Made by a program: the position numbers and the translations under genes. 37,760 nt of DNA from Gnetum montanum. Taxonomy: Eukaryota; Streptophyta; Gnetopsida; Gnetales; Gnetaceae. The notes beneath the pieces were generated by a model. The model was not told where the DNA came from. It was given only the letters and a program-made list of their open reading frames with translations, and did not search any database. Location of the stretch: positions 149,524 to 187,283 of the forward strand of contig MNCI01000640.1 in the NCBI GenBank assembly GCA_015680685.1, written 5' to 3'. How positions within the stretch are numbered: position 1 is the stretch's first letter; every line of letters begins with the position of its first letter. Shown here piece after piece: positions 20,702-32,214 of this stretch.

Positions 20702-23188
20702 TATTACATCCCATCTAAAGACATTAGGTATGGTCATACACTTACGATTTATACATTACATGTGGAGTGCCAATGGGTTGTTGATGACAAGTTATTATAT
20801 TTTATATGTTATGAGGCTTCATCTATATGTTACGATTATGCTTTCTTTACATGCTTAACTAATGTGATTATGTACACTAGCCCTGTGTGATGTGTTAGAT
20901 AGGTGAGGTTGCTAGTAGGGGTGTTGGATTGGGGTACAACAACACCTATCCAGTATGTCTTTATGCTTTATGTGAAATTTTGGTATTTTGGCATTTGTAC
21001 TATAGCACTATCTTACATGATGTTCAGGTGTGGTTTTGGCATGTGAATGTGTAGTGAGTATGCTAAGGATCTCATAGATTTAAATGGATTTTGATTTTAT
21101 GGCATTAGGTGCAAAGGAAAAAAATAAGAATAGCTTATAAAAATCACTCATAAAAAATAATAAAGAATTCAAATGGAAAAATAAAAAGTGAACTCACATC
21201 ACATGAGAAAAGTGCATCATTGGTTTTTCTCTTGTTTTATATAAAGCATAAAGTAAAAGTATAGGTTTTATGTTGTTTTGTTTTTACCCATTGCCTCACC
21301 ACTGCTTGCCAAAGAAATTGGGTGTTGGGTTTCTATTGTTTTGATTCATGTTAATAGAAATGTACAGGAGCCCTTTCTTTCATTTTTCTTTCTTCTCTCT
21401 TTTTTTGCTTCACATTTTTCTAAATTATAAGCTTTGTGGATGGTTTTTGCTTACTCTGAACATGGATTTGGGATTGTTGTGGTCATATTTATGTGGGTGT
21501 AGAAATTTTTAGGAGTGAAACAAAGTCCTACTAGATTTTTGATGGTTTTCTACTTTTTTTAGGCTCCTATCTTAGGCCTCATGTTAGCTCAAAGATTGAG
21601 CTTTGACATGTTATTTTTTCTATTTTCCGAAATTTTCCAATTTTGGTTACAAATTGTGTATTAATAGATATATGTGATGTATGGTATGGTGTCGACTTGT
21701 AGAATATGATATGTGATGTTGATGAGACTTCTATGATTAGAATATGATATTTTCTGGGCCTATAGGGGCACAAGCATTTTTGGGAGTTCCAATCCTTTCT
21801 AATGGTAATTAAATATTATTTTATTAATCAAACTTTGAATGAGCATAACTTTGCTTCCAAGAGTCCAATTTAGGTAAAATTAGTGTCGTTGGAATCATTT
21901 TGGGAAGTACTTTCTAATCATGGAATTAGTTTTTTATTTGGGCATATATCATTTTAAAGGTTATTATAGTGGCCATTTGTATGGAAGTACATGTCATTTG
22001 AGAAATATGGTAATTTTTTATCATATCAAGGCATTCATGTTGTTGTGTTGAATCATGGTATTTTTTTATGGAATGACTGTACCTGTTAGGGGTGGATATG
22101 TGTCATTATGTTTGTTTGGGTGTGTTGTGCTTATGACACATTTTGGCTTAAGTTAACTAGAATGTGTACATGTTTTCATGATGATGCTTATGATAGTCAT
22201 TGGCAGGTGGTGCTAGTATGAGGGTGTGGACTAGTTGGTGATAAGGCATCCTAGAGCTAGTACAGATTAACCTTCACTATGATACATTGGTAAGGCTCCT
22301 ATCTCAAGCCTCATCCTAAGAGTGGGAGAGCATAGATGTGTTTGTCCCTATGGCTAGTCCATGGCATAGGTGTGTTCATCCTTATCGCCAATCCTTCAGA
22401 AGACTAGTCATTATGGGTCATAAGTTGATGAACATTAGCACTAGTTGGATAAATAAAAGACTAATAAAAGACCTGCAAGTAATATCTGTTATGAGTACTC
22501 ATGGCAACGTTTCACATGCTACACTAAGCATGGATATTCTAGCAACCACATGGGCTATGTATATGATAGTATCGGTTTGTGGGTCATATCATTGATAATA
22601 TGTGTTCTGATGACATGGGCATGATAGATGATGTCAAACCATGGCTTCATCTGTGATTGTATGATAGTATGTTAGCATTATGGATGATATGGTGTGTGTT
22701 GTTTTGAGCATGTGTAAGACTAACATTTGTTCCAAGTTGCCTTATACCCCACTCCTCTCCCCTAGTGCAACACTTGTCAACCATCTAGCAAGGGAAGTGT
22801 AAAGGCTTCCCACTCAGTTGTGTACTAACTTTATTTAATTATAGGTGAAAGGTGTAGAATCTTAGATGAACATAGAGAGGGATAGTAGAGGGACAAATCT
22901 TTAGTGCTTAATTAATGTCTATTTCATGGACAATAGTATGGACTATGTATTGTTGTATGAAACTCTCTATACTCTCATATATGATGATGGTGTTTATGTG
23001 TCTTTTGTATTTTAGAAAATGGATTGAAGTGTAGGTTTAGTTTGTGGTGTGGTATGAAATTGCTATGCAATTTGACCATCCTTAATATCATGTATTATAC
23101 ACATTATTGATTTTTAGTTATCATGCTTCCATTCTAAGATTACTTGATCCTAGGCATCACCCTGCCCTAGCTAGGGTGGGGTGTTATA
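20702..23188 (+). repeat. 3' LTR of the chromovirus, ~2.49 kb
   Basis: It starts TATTACATCCC (TG changed to TA) after the purine tract and ends GGGGTGTTATA (CA changed to TA) where E2 RNase H resumes. No second copy is in the window, so the boundaries rest on the purine tract and the host reading frame. A TATATAAA box is at 21238-21245. A near-palindrome of 26 bp lies at 23158-23183. Small open frames inside (for example 22338-22595) show no domain and are taken as chance. Confidence 0.75.
21238..21245 (+). promoter_or_regulatory. Candidate TATA box of the chromovirus LTR
   Basis: TATATAAA about 540 bp into the LTR. If it is the promoter, U3 would be short and the R-U5 part nearly 1.9 kb. 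Confidence 0.4.
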
Positions 23189-23600
23189 ATAGCCCCTATA
23201 TTAAATGCACCTAATTGGAATTTCCATTGATTTGATGTGTGATGCTAGTGACATAGCAGTAGGGGAAATTTTAGGAAAATACATTGATAATAAACCATGA
23301 GTGATTTATTGTGTCCAAAAGTTTAGACTAAGCCCAAGTAAATTATACAACTACAGAAAATGAATTATTAACTATTATATATGCTCTAGATAAATTTAGA
23401 AATTATTTAATAAGATATAAAACTAGAGTATATATTAATCATTTAGCCATTAAATTCATAGCTACTAAGAAAATAGAAAATGCAAGAATAATGAGATGGT
23501 GTTTAATACTTCAAGAATTTGACCTTGATATTTTAGATAAACAAGGTAGGGAAAATGTAGTGGTAGGTAATATTTCAAGGCTGGAAACTACAAATGAGAA
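23189..23600 (+). pseudogene. RNase H of E2, resuming after the chromovirus
   Basis: APILNAPNW and then, after a one-base frame change, FPFDLMCDASDIAVGEIL (catalytic Asp in CDAS). A second frame change near 23350 leads to NELLTIIYALDKFRNYL, VYINHLAIKF (canonical YTDH, Asp lost), MRWCLILQEFDLDI and ENVVVGNISRL. This is the Athila/Tat type of RNase H and not the chromovirus type, which shows that the host element continues here. Confidence 0.85.
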
Positions 23601-25052
23601 TCAAACACAAGGATTCGTTCATGATGAATTTCCTTATGAACAATCTTTTGCTACAAGAAAGGATCCTTAGTTTGTTGATATAGCCAACTATCTAGCCACT
23701 ATGAAAACATCTACCAATTGGACTAAGGAAGAAAAGAAGTCTTTCTTAAGCACCATATTTAGGTATTTTTGGAGTAGTTCAAATCTCTATCGAATCTATA
23801 AGGATAATATAGCAAAGAGATGTGTAGTTGAGAATGAACAATAAGAAATTTTACATATGTGCCATGATGATTTAGGAGGTGGCCACTTTGATAGCAAGTG
23901 TGCTATAATTAAACTTTTACAAAGTGGATTTTATTGGCTCTCAATCTTTAAGGATGCACATAAGTATGTGCAACAATGTAATAAATTTCAACAAATCAGG
24001 GCCATAATAAAAAGACATGAAATGCACTTACAACCAATTTTGATTATAGAATCATTTGATGTATGGGGTAAAGATTTTATAAGACCATTCCCACCATCTA
24101 GTGGATGTTAATACATTTTTGTTTGTATAGATTATGTCACCAAATGGGTAGAAGCAAAAGCCACTCTAACAAATGATGTTAAGGTAGTTGTACCATTCCT
24201 TAAAGAAAATATTTTAACATGCTTTGAAACTCCATAGGTGATCATTAGTGATCAAGGAATGCATTTTGTAAATCAAATCATGAAAAAATTCTTTAAGTCT
24301 TATGGTATCCAATATAAGATAGCTACTACCTCTCATCCTCAAGCAAATGGCCAAGTAGAAAATGCAAATAGGATTATCTTGAATATATTAACAAAAATGG
24401 TATGTGCTAAGTGAAAGGATTGGTCTAAAAATTGCAAGATGCACTTCAAGCTTATAGGATTACCTATAAACATAGTTTAGGATACTCACCCTATCAATTG
24501 GTTTACGGTAAGTTATGTCTATTACTAGTTGAACTAAAATATCAGTATTTGCGGTTAGCCTAATAACTCAATTTTGATGAAGACATGAACTAGGCCACTC
24601 AAATTAACCAACTTCATGAACTTGACAAAATGTGGTTACATGCTCTTGATAAACAAAATATTGTAAAAAAATAAATGAAAAGCTTACATGATAAGAATAT
24701 ACTTAAAAAATGCTTTTTCATAGGTGATAAAGTCCTTCTCTCCAATATGAGATTACATAAATTTTTAGGGAAATTAACAGCTAGGTGGAAAGGTCCTTAT
24801 TTAGTTCTCTAACCCCATGTGAATGAAAGTATCTTGATATCACCTATGGATGATTCCTCAACTACATTCCTCATCAATGGACAAAGACTTAAGTTATATC
24901 ATCAACATCACATTGAGGAACCCAAAGAAGATGAATTAGTAGAGCTAAGTGACCCTACTTATCCCATTACTGATGAATTACATGACAACAATCCATTAGA
25001 GGTCTTAGCTCTCAAACGTTCCCCTCAACAAGACTCTTATGTCATAGAGTAA
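23601..25052 (+). pseudogene. Integrase of E2
   Basis: The zinc-binding part reads HMCHDDLGGGHF ... YVQQCNKFQQ (23852-24000), with the last Cys replaced by Phe. Catalytic residues are intact: Asp at 24071 (GKDF), Asp at 24250 (ISDQGMHF) and Glu at 24358 (GQVENANR). After frame changes from 24415 on, the C-terminal part reads GDKVLLSNMRLHKFLGKL and ARWKGPY, then FLINGQRLKLYHQHHIEEP (24870-24930), typical of the Athila/Tat integrase tail. It ends with an acidic stretch and TAA at 25050-25052. Confidence 0.85.
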
Positions 25053-26861
25053 CCTAATAAAGAGTTATTTAAAGTCTACAAATTTTACCTTGAAAAATTT
25101 AGAGGGTAATAGGAAATTCTATTGTTAGTTGGGACTATAAAGAGTTCAGTAGCATCATGTCTAGAATGCAAGAGAGAAGGACAACTCCTCCTACCTTGAG
25201 ATAGGTAGGTTTAAACCCAAAATCCAACTAAGGATGAGCCTTAGATTAATAATTATATTATACATAATAAACTTTATTGTTCCATAAATAATGCTTTCTA
25301 ACTACAATGTTAATAAGTCAAGGTGGCTAGATAGCTCAGTTTAGGGTAATGCTTATTAATGTTTGGTTCCTATTAAATACATGCTTGGATGAGTCACTAA
25401 GGTGGAAAGGGTGTGTCATCTTGGACCTAGTTTCTTTGGTGGTAAAATGCATATACTAATATCAAGTAAGATCACTACCATGTGACCAACCCTTACAAAA
25501 TGAATTAGGCTCCCACAAGAACCTCTTGATTAAATTTGGTCAAATATTCAATTTCTTGCGAAAAAAAAAGAAAAAAGAAAAAAAGCAAGAAAAGAAAAAT
25601 AAAATAAGAAAAAAAAGATGACCCCACAAGAACCTTCAATCATGAGCTAAGCCACACTCCCACAAGAACCTTACAGTTAGGATGATGCTCCAAGCTCAAA
25701 ATTTCAAGCATCTCATAAGAACCCCCTTCTGTGAGTAAAGTGTTAAAGGGTCGGGCAATGATTACCAATCAAATCACAATGCCACTACCTTAGAACGATT
25801 ATTTAACATTGGTAGTAAAGAAGTGACTCCTTCATAGTTGAAATTGCAATGGGTACCTTCACTTCTAATCATTCCTCTTACTCCATTATTTAGTTCCTTT
25901 ACTTTTACTTCTTTGTACTTTTCAAAATATTATTTTTTAACCTCATTTTTAACTTTTTTCATTCCTAATTTTTCATTTTTGTTGAGTTATCTTCCTATTT
26001 TTATTTTGCATGGTCATCTCTTCTGACAAGTGGTACTTTTGTGCATGGATTTTCTTTGTGTTTCCCATCATGTCCTTCATAGGCATCAATGGTCGAGATC
26101 CTTACTATGGTGGCCAATGATGGATACTAACACTTGTTCACCCATTGCCTTTGGTACCTTCTTAGTTACCTAGTATATAAAACCAAGGAAATTAAGGGGG
26201 AATAACCAATTCATAAAGGATATGATAGTAGGTTGTAACCAACTTGGAAGCTGAGCCAAGAACAAGTTAGCAAATGAGTTAGATGTAAGTAATGCATTTT
26301 GAATCTTTAAATCATAGGAAAGATTTAGACCTTAAGTTTATAATACATTCTTACACATAATGAGGAAGACCTTATGAGGTGATGTTAAGCCCAATTAATC
26401 CTGAGAAGGGCCTTCCTAACTGAGTTATATGTGGACTCATATCCAATAATAAGAATTTATTATCAAAATAGGAATAAGCATATATAAACAATCTATAGAT
26501 AAAATTATAATAATATCGATTTTTATCAATTGGCTTGATTTAGGGTAATTAGAATATAAATGTGTTAATATAATATTGAAGTATCGATGTCTATAGATAA
26601 AATAAAAACATCCTAGTTTACCTATATTGAGAGACATCACAGTCTTGATGTCTTGTTATCTTAATAAACTGTAGATTATTGATTCCAGCAAGCATGGTCA
26701 ATAGGATAGAAATGAAATTCAAGGTTATCAACATAACTTTTGACCTCATTGATGAAAATCATTATCAGCATATCAATATATATTAATATGCTTGATTGAT
26801 TTTGAACAAGAGCAAATTCTCATAAATATTTTGCATTTGAATAGCATGGCTTCAATGAATT
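25053..26861. other. Post-integrase non-coding region of E2
   Basis: No domain is visible. The phrase CCCACAAGAACCT occurs exactly at 25512, 25623 and 25659, with a degenerate copy near 25711. An A-rich tract (25558-25620) lies between the first two copies. A pyrimidine-rich stretch runs 25860-26030, and its hydrophobic 62-codon frame reflects base composition. Such long low-complexity spacers between integrase and 3' LTR are common in Athila/Tat elements. Confidence 0.55.
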
Positions 26862-27053
26862 TTGATATACATATCGATCCTAGTAGCTTGGATCGATATG
26901 TTCCAAAATTTCCTAAATGCCTCGAGTTTTATCAGTGCAATCATGATGTGAATTGATACACATATCGACCCTAGTAGCCTGGATTGACATGAATCGATAT
27001 GTTCCAAAATTTCTTGAACTCCTCAAGTTTTATCAATATGGCTTTGATGAGCA
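26862..27053 (+). repeat. Two tandem ~91-101-bp repeats in E2
   Basis: Unit 1 runs 26862-26952 and unit 2 from 26953 to about 27053. Both start TTGATA(T/C)ACATATCGA(T/C)C, continue CTAGTAGC, then CGATATGTTCCAAAATTTC, then AGTTTTATCA. Unit 2 has about 10 extra bases (TTGACATGAA). More degenerate ATCGAT-containing copies seem to lie on both sides (26500-27140). Confidence 0.8.
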
Positions 27054-27245
27054 TCAATATGTCTACAACCTAAACTTATACTACATCAATCTATGTCGAT
27101 GGTGTGATGTAAATCGACCTAAAATATATCAAGCCTAGTCAATGTCATGATATGGATCAATTTTGTAGGATGTTTAAATATATATATATAATAAAATATT
27201 CACAAGGTAGTGATTTTTATGAATCATCACCCTGCCTAAATCCTG

Positions 27246-27311
27246 CACATTTTCCTCTAATGAAGTTAGGACAAGTGGCACATTTTCCTCTAATGAAGCT
27301 AGGGCAAGTGG
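27246..27311 (+). repeat. 33-bp tandem duplication in E2
   Basis: 27246-27278 and 27279-27311 differ at only two positions, and the first 9 bases of a third copy follow (CACATTTTT). The unit is 11 codons long. Because the copies are far more alike than the rest of E2 is intact, the duplication probably arose after insertion. Confidence 0.85.
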
Positions 27312-27558
27312 CACATTTTTTTGACAAGTTCCGATCCGCTAGGGATGCAACAATCTCTTGGAGAAACCACAGCCACAACATGGGTTACGGTATGCTTTGA
27401 GGGCTCTAATTTTTTCTTTTCATCCTTATCTTGTTGTAGTATTTGGCACCATGAAAACCCTTGTTTCTCTAGGTACAACAAAAGATATGACTATTTTTGG
27501 GATTATTCACCAATAATTGCATAAAGAGTTAAACTTGTTTTTCAATTTTGTACCATAA

Positions 27559-28685
27559 ATGGCTAAGTCAAGAAGCATAAGAGAAAAGGTACAAGTATGA
27601 ATTTAATGTAAAACTTCACAAATAATTTTCATTTGTTAAATTTCATTGTTTATTTTTAGGCACCCAAGAGCCAGCAGTTGAAAATCACTCCATGGCACCG
27701 AGACACTAACTACACAGAGTGGTTCAACCACACCAACGTAGTAGTGCTCCAATAGCTAGAGGCCATGGATGGTAAGATTTTTGTCTAACCATCCCTTGAT
27801 TGGTATGTGCAAGAGGAGGTTTTAGAATTCTACCAAAATCCCAAATGTCACTTATCCAAGGCCGACCCTCCAGAGCACTACTTGGTATCTTCTATTTGGA
27901 AGACACTCGTGAAGGTCAAAGAGGCCAAGCTACAAGAATGGTTCAGACTACCAACATGGAACGACGACATCTTTAGGCCAAAGGTAAGCACCAAAGAAAA
28001 GTATGAATTGTTCCATTAGTTCATTGGTGAGAGTGACAATGGCCAACTACAAAAACTAGGGCCTACACTCTCTAAACCTTCGGCTAGAGCAAAGGGTGAT
28101 GGCAAGGATGATTATTACTAACATCCATCCATCAACTCATACCACCTATGTACTTTTTCCTACACTCTATGTGATGAAGGCACTGAAGTATGGGGAGGAG
28201 GCAAATTTTGCTTGCCTCCCGATTAGGTACCTCATCTACTACTACAATGATGATGCTTTAAAGTTGTGCTTCCCTTTCCTCATTTAGGCAATCCCACAAA
28301 AGTGTGGAGTTCCTGAGTTGCAGACAGGCACAAAGGTGCATCTTTCTATCCTAAAGAAAAATGCCTTCACCTAATCATTGTGGATCTACACCAAAGTTAG
28401 ACCATTCATCCAAGAGTTCCAAGAGTTAGGTTCTTCTTTGGTACATGAATCTAGTGAGCTCCATGGCTTTGGTGAGGAATTTTGATCACAACTTCATGAG
28501 CTCTAGTCTAGTTAGCGGAAAATCCTTTCATCATTGCAGAAGGTCAGCTCTATCATCACTACTTTGGATAAGAGCATGGCGGACATTAAGAAACATGTCC
28601 ACGCTTAAATCTACACTGATGATGAAGGAGAAGAACCCTCTCAATTTGAGGAGGAAATGGATGTAGAAGCAGGCTCTAAGGCTTG
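27559..28685 (+). pseudogene. Extra ORF of E2 in the env position
   Basis: Lies between integrase and 3' LTR, same strand. A start at 27559 gives MAKSRSIREK, after which the frame closes. From 27660 it continues as APKSQQLKITPWHR ... EYLVSS-type sequence, open from 27807 to 28016 (PEHYLVSSIWKTLVKVKEAK, RLPTWNDDIF). After a frame change near 28080 comes MARMIITNIHPSTHTTYVL, then YVMKALKYGEEANFACLPIR and a Glu/Asp-rich C-terminus ending near 28683. I see no clear signal peptide or membrane anchor, so it is not a convincing Env. It loosely resembles plant ATHILA ORF / 'putative plant transposon protein' families. Function unknown. Confidence 0.5.
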
Positions 28686-28911
28686 ATCTAGCCTTAAAAT
28701 TATGTTATTTGTTTTTGATTCATGTATCGAAGCTGCCACTTTTGTTCTTGTTCATGGTCACTTTTTAATACTATGACTTTATTTAATCTACTAGCTATGT
28801 TATGATATTTTTATGTCATGTTTATTTTGTATATTATGTCTTTATTATATCTCTTTTATATATTTGGGTTATTTTTCTTTTCACCTATTGTGACCAGGCA
28901 CTAGCCACAGG

Positions 28912-28925
28912 CTAGTCAGGGGTTG
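28912..28925 (+). other. Polypurine tract of E2
   Basis: GCTAGTCAGGGGTTG-type sequence just before the 3' LTR start TGTTAAACCC. Weakly purine-rich after decay. Confidence 0.45.
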
Positions 28926-29826
28926 TGTTAAACCCTATAAATTGTTTAATTTTATATAATATAGACATGGTATTTCTATTTTTTTATTATTTCACATATC
29001 AAATATCATCAATTTCTACGATATAAATTGATATGAGGTAACTTTGTTTATTTTTGGCTATCATAGATAATCACAACAACGATGGGAATCAATATGGATA
29101 ACATCAATCCACATCGAGACAATGGTGAGATTAATATATTGAATTTTGAAGGGCAAAAGTAGGAAGAACAACCAAAGATGTCGATCAAGGCAGAAGCGGG
29201 CAACTTGCAACGATGATCGAGGAAGATCGAAGCAACGATTAGAATTGATAACCATTTATCGATTAGCATCAATTCCCTTGAGGAGGATTGATTATCCAAT
29301 AACTAATTCTAAATAGCTTTGTAGTATCAATAAATGCCTCAACTTATGTTGAAAAGGGAGGACAAAGAAAAAGAGAATTATACCCAAGCAAACCCACATC
29401 AAGTTGAAGTCCAATTCCCTTGAAAATTATTAAGTGAGGATTTGTTTAGCCTTGTGGCAACTATAGATTGTTGGAGTCCATTGTTGGGCCATTGAGGTGG
29501 CTACATTGTCAAGACAACAAGGTAGAATCACATATTAGGTGAAGTCTCCATTGTAATCCTCATAATCTATGCTTCTATTTATGACTTCAATTTGATTTAA
29601 TCATAAATTTTCATTCTTAAACTTATGATTAGAAGCTAGGATGAAGATTCATGTTTTTACTTATGAGTGATAGTCATAAGTATGAAAGTTGTTTGGATTC
29701 AATTCTAATCATTTATTGTCTTCCTCCACGAATACAATTCACAGGTCAGTCACAGACAAGGTGACTTCTCTACAATGAAAGATAATTATTAAAGTAATCT
29801 AGCACCAAATTTTTCTTGGTTCATCA
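28926..29826 (+). repeat. 3' LTR of E2
   Basis: 901 bp, from TGTTAAACCC to TTCATCA, aligned throughout with 14348-15276. It retains more CG dinucleotides than the left copy. It is followed directly by the target duplication ATCAC. Opposite-strand open frames inside it (29048-29299 and 14484-14693 in the left copy) are parallel by homology and show no domain. Confidence 0.88.
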
Positions 29827-29831
29827 ATCAC
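29827..29831 (+). repeat. Target site duplication of E2, right copy (ATCAC)
   Basis: Exact match to 14343-14347. Confidence 0.9.
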
Positions 29832-30087
29832 TAATAATAATAAAGGGTGTAGTTGTGGGTTAGAAGTTCAAAATATTAACACAACCCCTATACTAACCCA
29901 CCATAAAGTCTAGAAACAAGTGTATGAGCAAAAACCAATCTACATAGTAGCCACTAAACCAAAAGACACCCAATGGCTTGGAAATAAGAGTGAAAAACTA
30001 TTTAAAAGATGCATGGAACCAACCAATCCACTTATTAGATCTTTTCTGGCCTTTATGCTTAGTCATGGGGAAGATGCCCCATCCTAA
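29832..30087 (+). pseudogene. Gag C-terminus of P1
   Basis: In one frame, from about 29964 to the TAA at 30085-30087, it reads DTQWLGNKSEKLFKR ... NPLIRSF ... LSHGEDAPS. This matches the M1 gag end (ETQWGKYEKVSIFPTRK ... LPFINPY ... FSYGGYSPF) in length and stop position. It shows that gag of this family ends here and is followed by non-coding DNA. The longer overlapping frame 29978-30256 is in another phase and gets its hydrophobic tail from the pyrimidine tract. Confidence 0.6.
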
Positions 30088-32201
30088 ATCAAAAACTAAT
30101 AAGTGGTTTTCACCTTTTTTTTTTGTTTTACAATTTTTTATCATTTTTCTATTTCTTCCAAAAAAATTTTATTCTTTTTATGTTTTCCATTTCTTAATAT
30201 TTTTTGTTTCTTTATATTTTTCTCTTTTCTTGAGTCATTTTCTTTATGTTTTATGAATGCCTTTTATGTTTTTGTCAATAATACTACTAGTCATGATGCA
30301 AAAGTCAATGCTATGTGTTGGGTTTTTGTGCTATACTATCAAGATGATTAGCTAAGTACTTGTGTAAAGCAGTGATACCACCTCATCTATCCCTCTAGTT
30401 CTCTAAATAAAGGGACTTTATCATAAAAACAATTTAGTTCTTCTTTCATGAAACTAAAATAGATTAATGATCATTGTACCTTAAGAAAGAGGAAATGACC
30501 AAGCAGGAATGGTAAGGGTGTGACCTCAAGGGGATTTTTTGGGTTCTCTTCTTGACTTCCTTTGTGTGGGTTATGACTCATCAAGGAACGTATCATCACT
30601 CCTCCATCAACCAATAAATAGGAAGTTATGTCTTTGCATAGTGTGGTTCCCACCTCAAAAAAAATTAAATAAAAAAAAACAAAAAAAACAATAATGGAAA
30701 TTCAAAGCACATCCCTTAAACACAATAGTAGCCTACAAGCACTAGTTATGGGGCTGGAAAGACATGTTACCCATGCATGAAGGCTCCCCTATAACTAAGA
30801 CCCTTCCTTCCTTCTTCTCTTTTCTTCTCTTTTTAGAGTGATAATTATTCTTTGTGGTCATTGGGGACTTCTAATGGTCAATATGAAGGAACACATTAAT
30901 GTGAGGCCATTGTTAATGGTATGAACTTAGTCTAAAACTTGAATGAATAGGTATGCTAGTCATTTTAATCACACTTGACATAAAAAACTATTGCAAACAT
31001 GGTAAAGCACCTTACATCCCCATCTCTACAATCCATTCTTATCCCATTATTCACCTCAATGTTGCATAAAATTATGAGCCCAATGGTTTTGTGTAGTATG
31101 GTACAACATCCCAACCAAGGTCATTATGTATTGTTTGGAACAAAAGCATGATCTACATTTAACTTCTAGGATATCCATGGACATCTATAGAAGTGGTTAT
31201 GCAAAGGCATTATGGTAGGAGCCTATTTTGGGGAGGATTCACTTACATAACTTTTTTTGATTATGTCTTTGAACTAATCTTCACATCTTTTAGAACATCA
31301 TTGATGGTTTTTCTAAATTTATGCATGCTTTTGGGACTACTTCTCATCAATTTTAATTAATTTTTCCTACTTTTCTATCTCAATATCCTTTAACTTTCAA
31401 AAATTTTCTTGGCCATCTTTTGCATTGGACTTTTGATTTTAATGTTCAAAAACTTGTGCACTTCCAAAGTTATGCTTATTAGTTATGGGGGCTAGGGATG
31501 TCCACTTTGAAATATTTCTAACATCCTATTTTAGAACATTGTGGTAACTAATAGTAATTGATCAAAATAATGTGAACAATTTGATGATTTTAGTTACCTC
31601 ATTTCCTTAGGCTTAGTATGCTACCATCACCTTATGCTTAGATGCAAACTAAAGGATTTGAAAAGGATTAATTATTAAGGAAAATTTACTAAAACTAATG
31701 TTTATCTTTTGGTGACTGCAAGTGATGCCAAAAGAAACACCTAAGGAAGAAGGTCTTTTTCCAGACAAGGAAACAAGGCCAAAAGAGGGACAAAGAAGGA
31801 CATGCCCATGGATAAATAGTAGCACATCTAGGATAATGACTCAAACATCACATGATTGCTAGATCCATGGGATGATGAGAAGAAATTTCAGCCCATCCGT
31901 CAAGAATGTTCATCATAAAAAGAAAAGCATCGACATAACAATCAACGTTGGAAGTTTGCCACTACCAGCGACAACAAGAAGATTCATCTTCAACAAATTT
32001 TTGAAGATCTCTACAAATTTTGTAAACTTCAATGCCTATCTAGTCTTTTTATCATTTTGTAATACATCCACTCAAATAAAAATTTGGAATGTGGCACACA
32101 AAGTCAGCTAATAGTTAGAGTTAGTTAATAATCCCATACCTTTCCAATATTGTAAAGGAAGCTTAATCTTATTCTATTAACTTGAGGATGAGCTTTTAGT
32201 T
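30088..32201 (+). other. 3' non-coding region of P1, with pyrimidine tract
   Basis: A tract of T and C runs 30107-30245, and the non-coding DNA that follows is similar to the M1 tail (see 1-1225). An A-rich stretch is at 30654-30692. A degraded 79-codon frame (31872-32111) follows a Lys/Glu-rich segment (31720-31810); I recognise no domain. No RT, integrase or protease motif is seen in any frame I read. Confidence 0.6.
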
Positions 32202-32214
32202 AGTCGTGGGGGTA
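32202..32214 (+). other. Polypurine tract of P1
   Basis: GTCGTGGGGGTA ends directly at the LTR start TGATGAATCATC. The G-run is the only one of this kind nearby. Confidence 0.65.

Larger units (their letters stand above)
17436..23188 (+). mobile_element. Tekay/Del-like chromovirus, 5' truncated
   Basis: Contains protease, RT, RNase H, integrase, chromodomain, purine tract and a 3' LTR of about 2.49 kb. There is no 5' LTR, primer site or gag; the E2 gag abuts its protease. The domain order and chromodomain place it in Ty3/gypsy chromoviruses, and the long LTR plus the chromodomain pattern fit the Del/Tekay clade. The right edge is precise, since E2 RNase H coding resumes right after the LTR. 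The left edge is a deletion junction with an uncertainty of roughly 10 bp. Confidence 0.8.
14348..29826 (+). mobile_element. Athila-like Ty3/gypsy element E2, split by a chromovirus
   Basis: LTRs at 14348-15276 and 28926-29826, with a perfect 5-bp duplication ATCAC. Internal order: primer site, leader ORF, gag (~15860-17435), [chromovirus 17436-23188], RNase H and integrase (23189-25050), non-coding repeats, an ORF in the env position (27559-28685), purine tract. Its protease and RT are missing. Without the chromovirus it measures about 9.7 kb, and adding back a protease-RT segment would give the 11-12 kb usual for Athila elements. The tRNA-Asp-type primer site and the downstream ORF also fit Athila. 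LTR divergence is roughly 16% over the first ~109 bp compared by eye (about 17 differences), so the insertion is old. Confidence 0.85.

Noticed and set aside
22338-22595. 85-codon open frame inside the chromovirus LTR
   Set aside because: No domain, no codon-like conservation visible, lies within an LTR; taken as chance.
25838-26026. 62-codon hydrophobic frame resembling a small membrane protein
   Set aside because: Low-complexity pyrimidine-rich DNA in the E2 spacer; composition explains the residues.
29978-30256. 92-codon frame with a Phe/Leu-rich membrane-like tail
   Set aside because: The hydrophobic tail is the pyrimidine tract translated; the gag end of P1 is read in another phase and stops at 30085.
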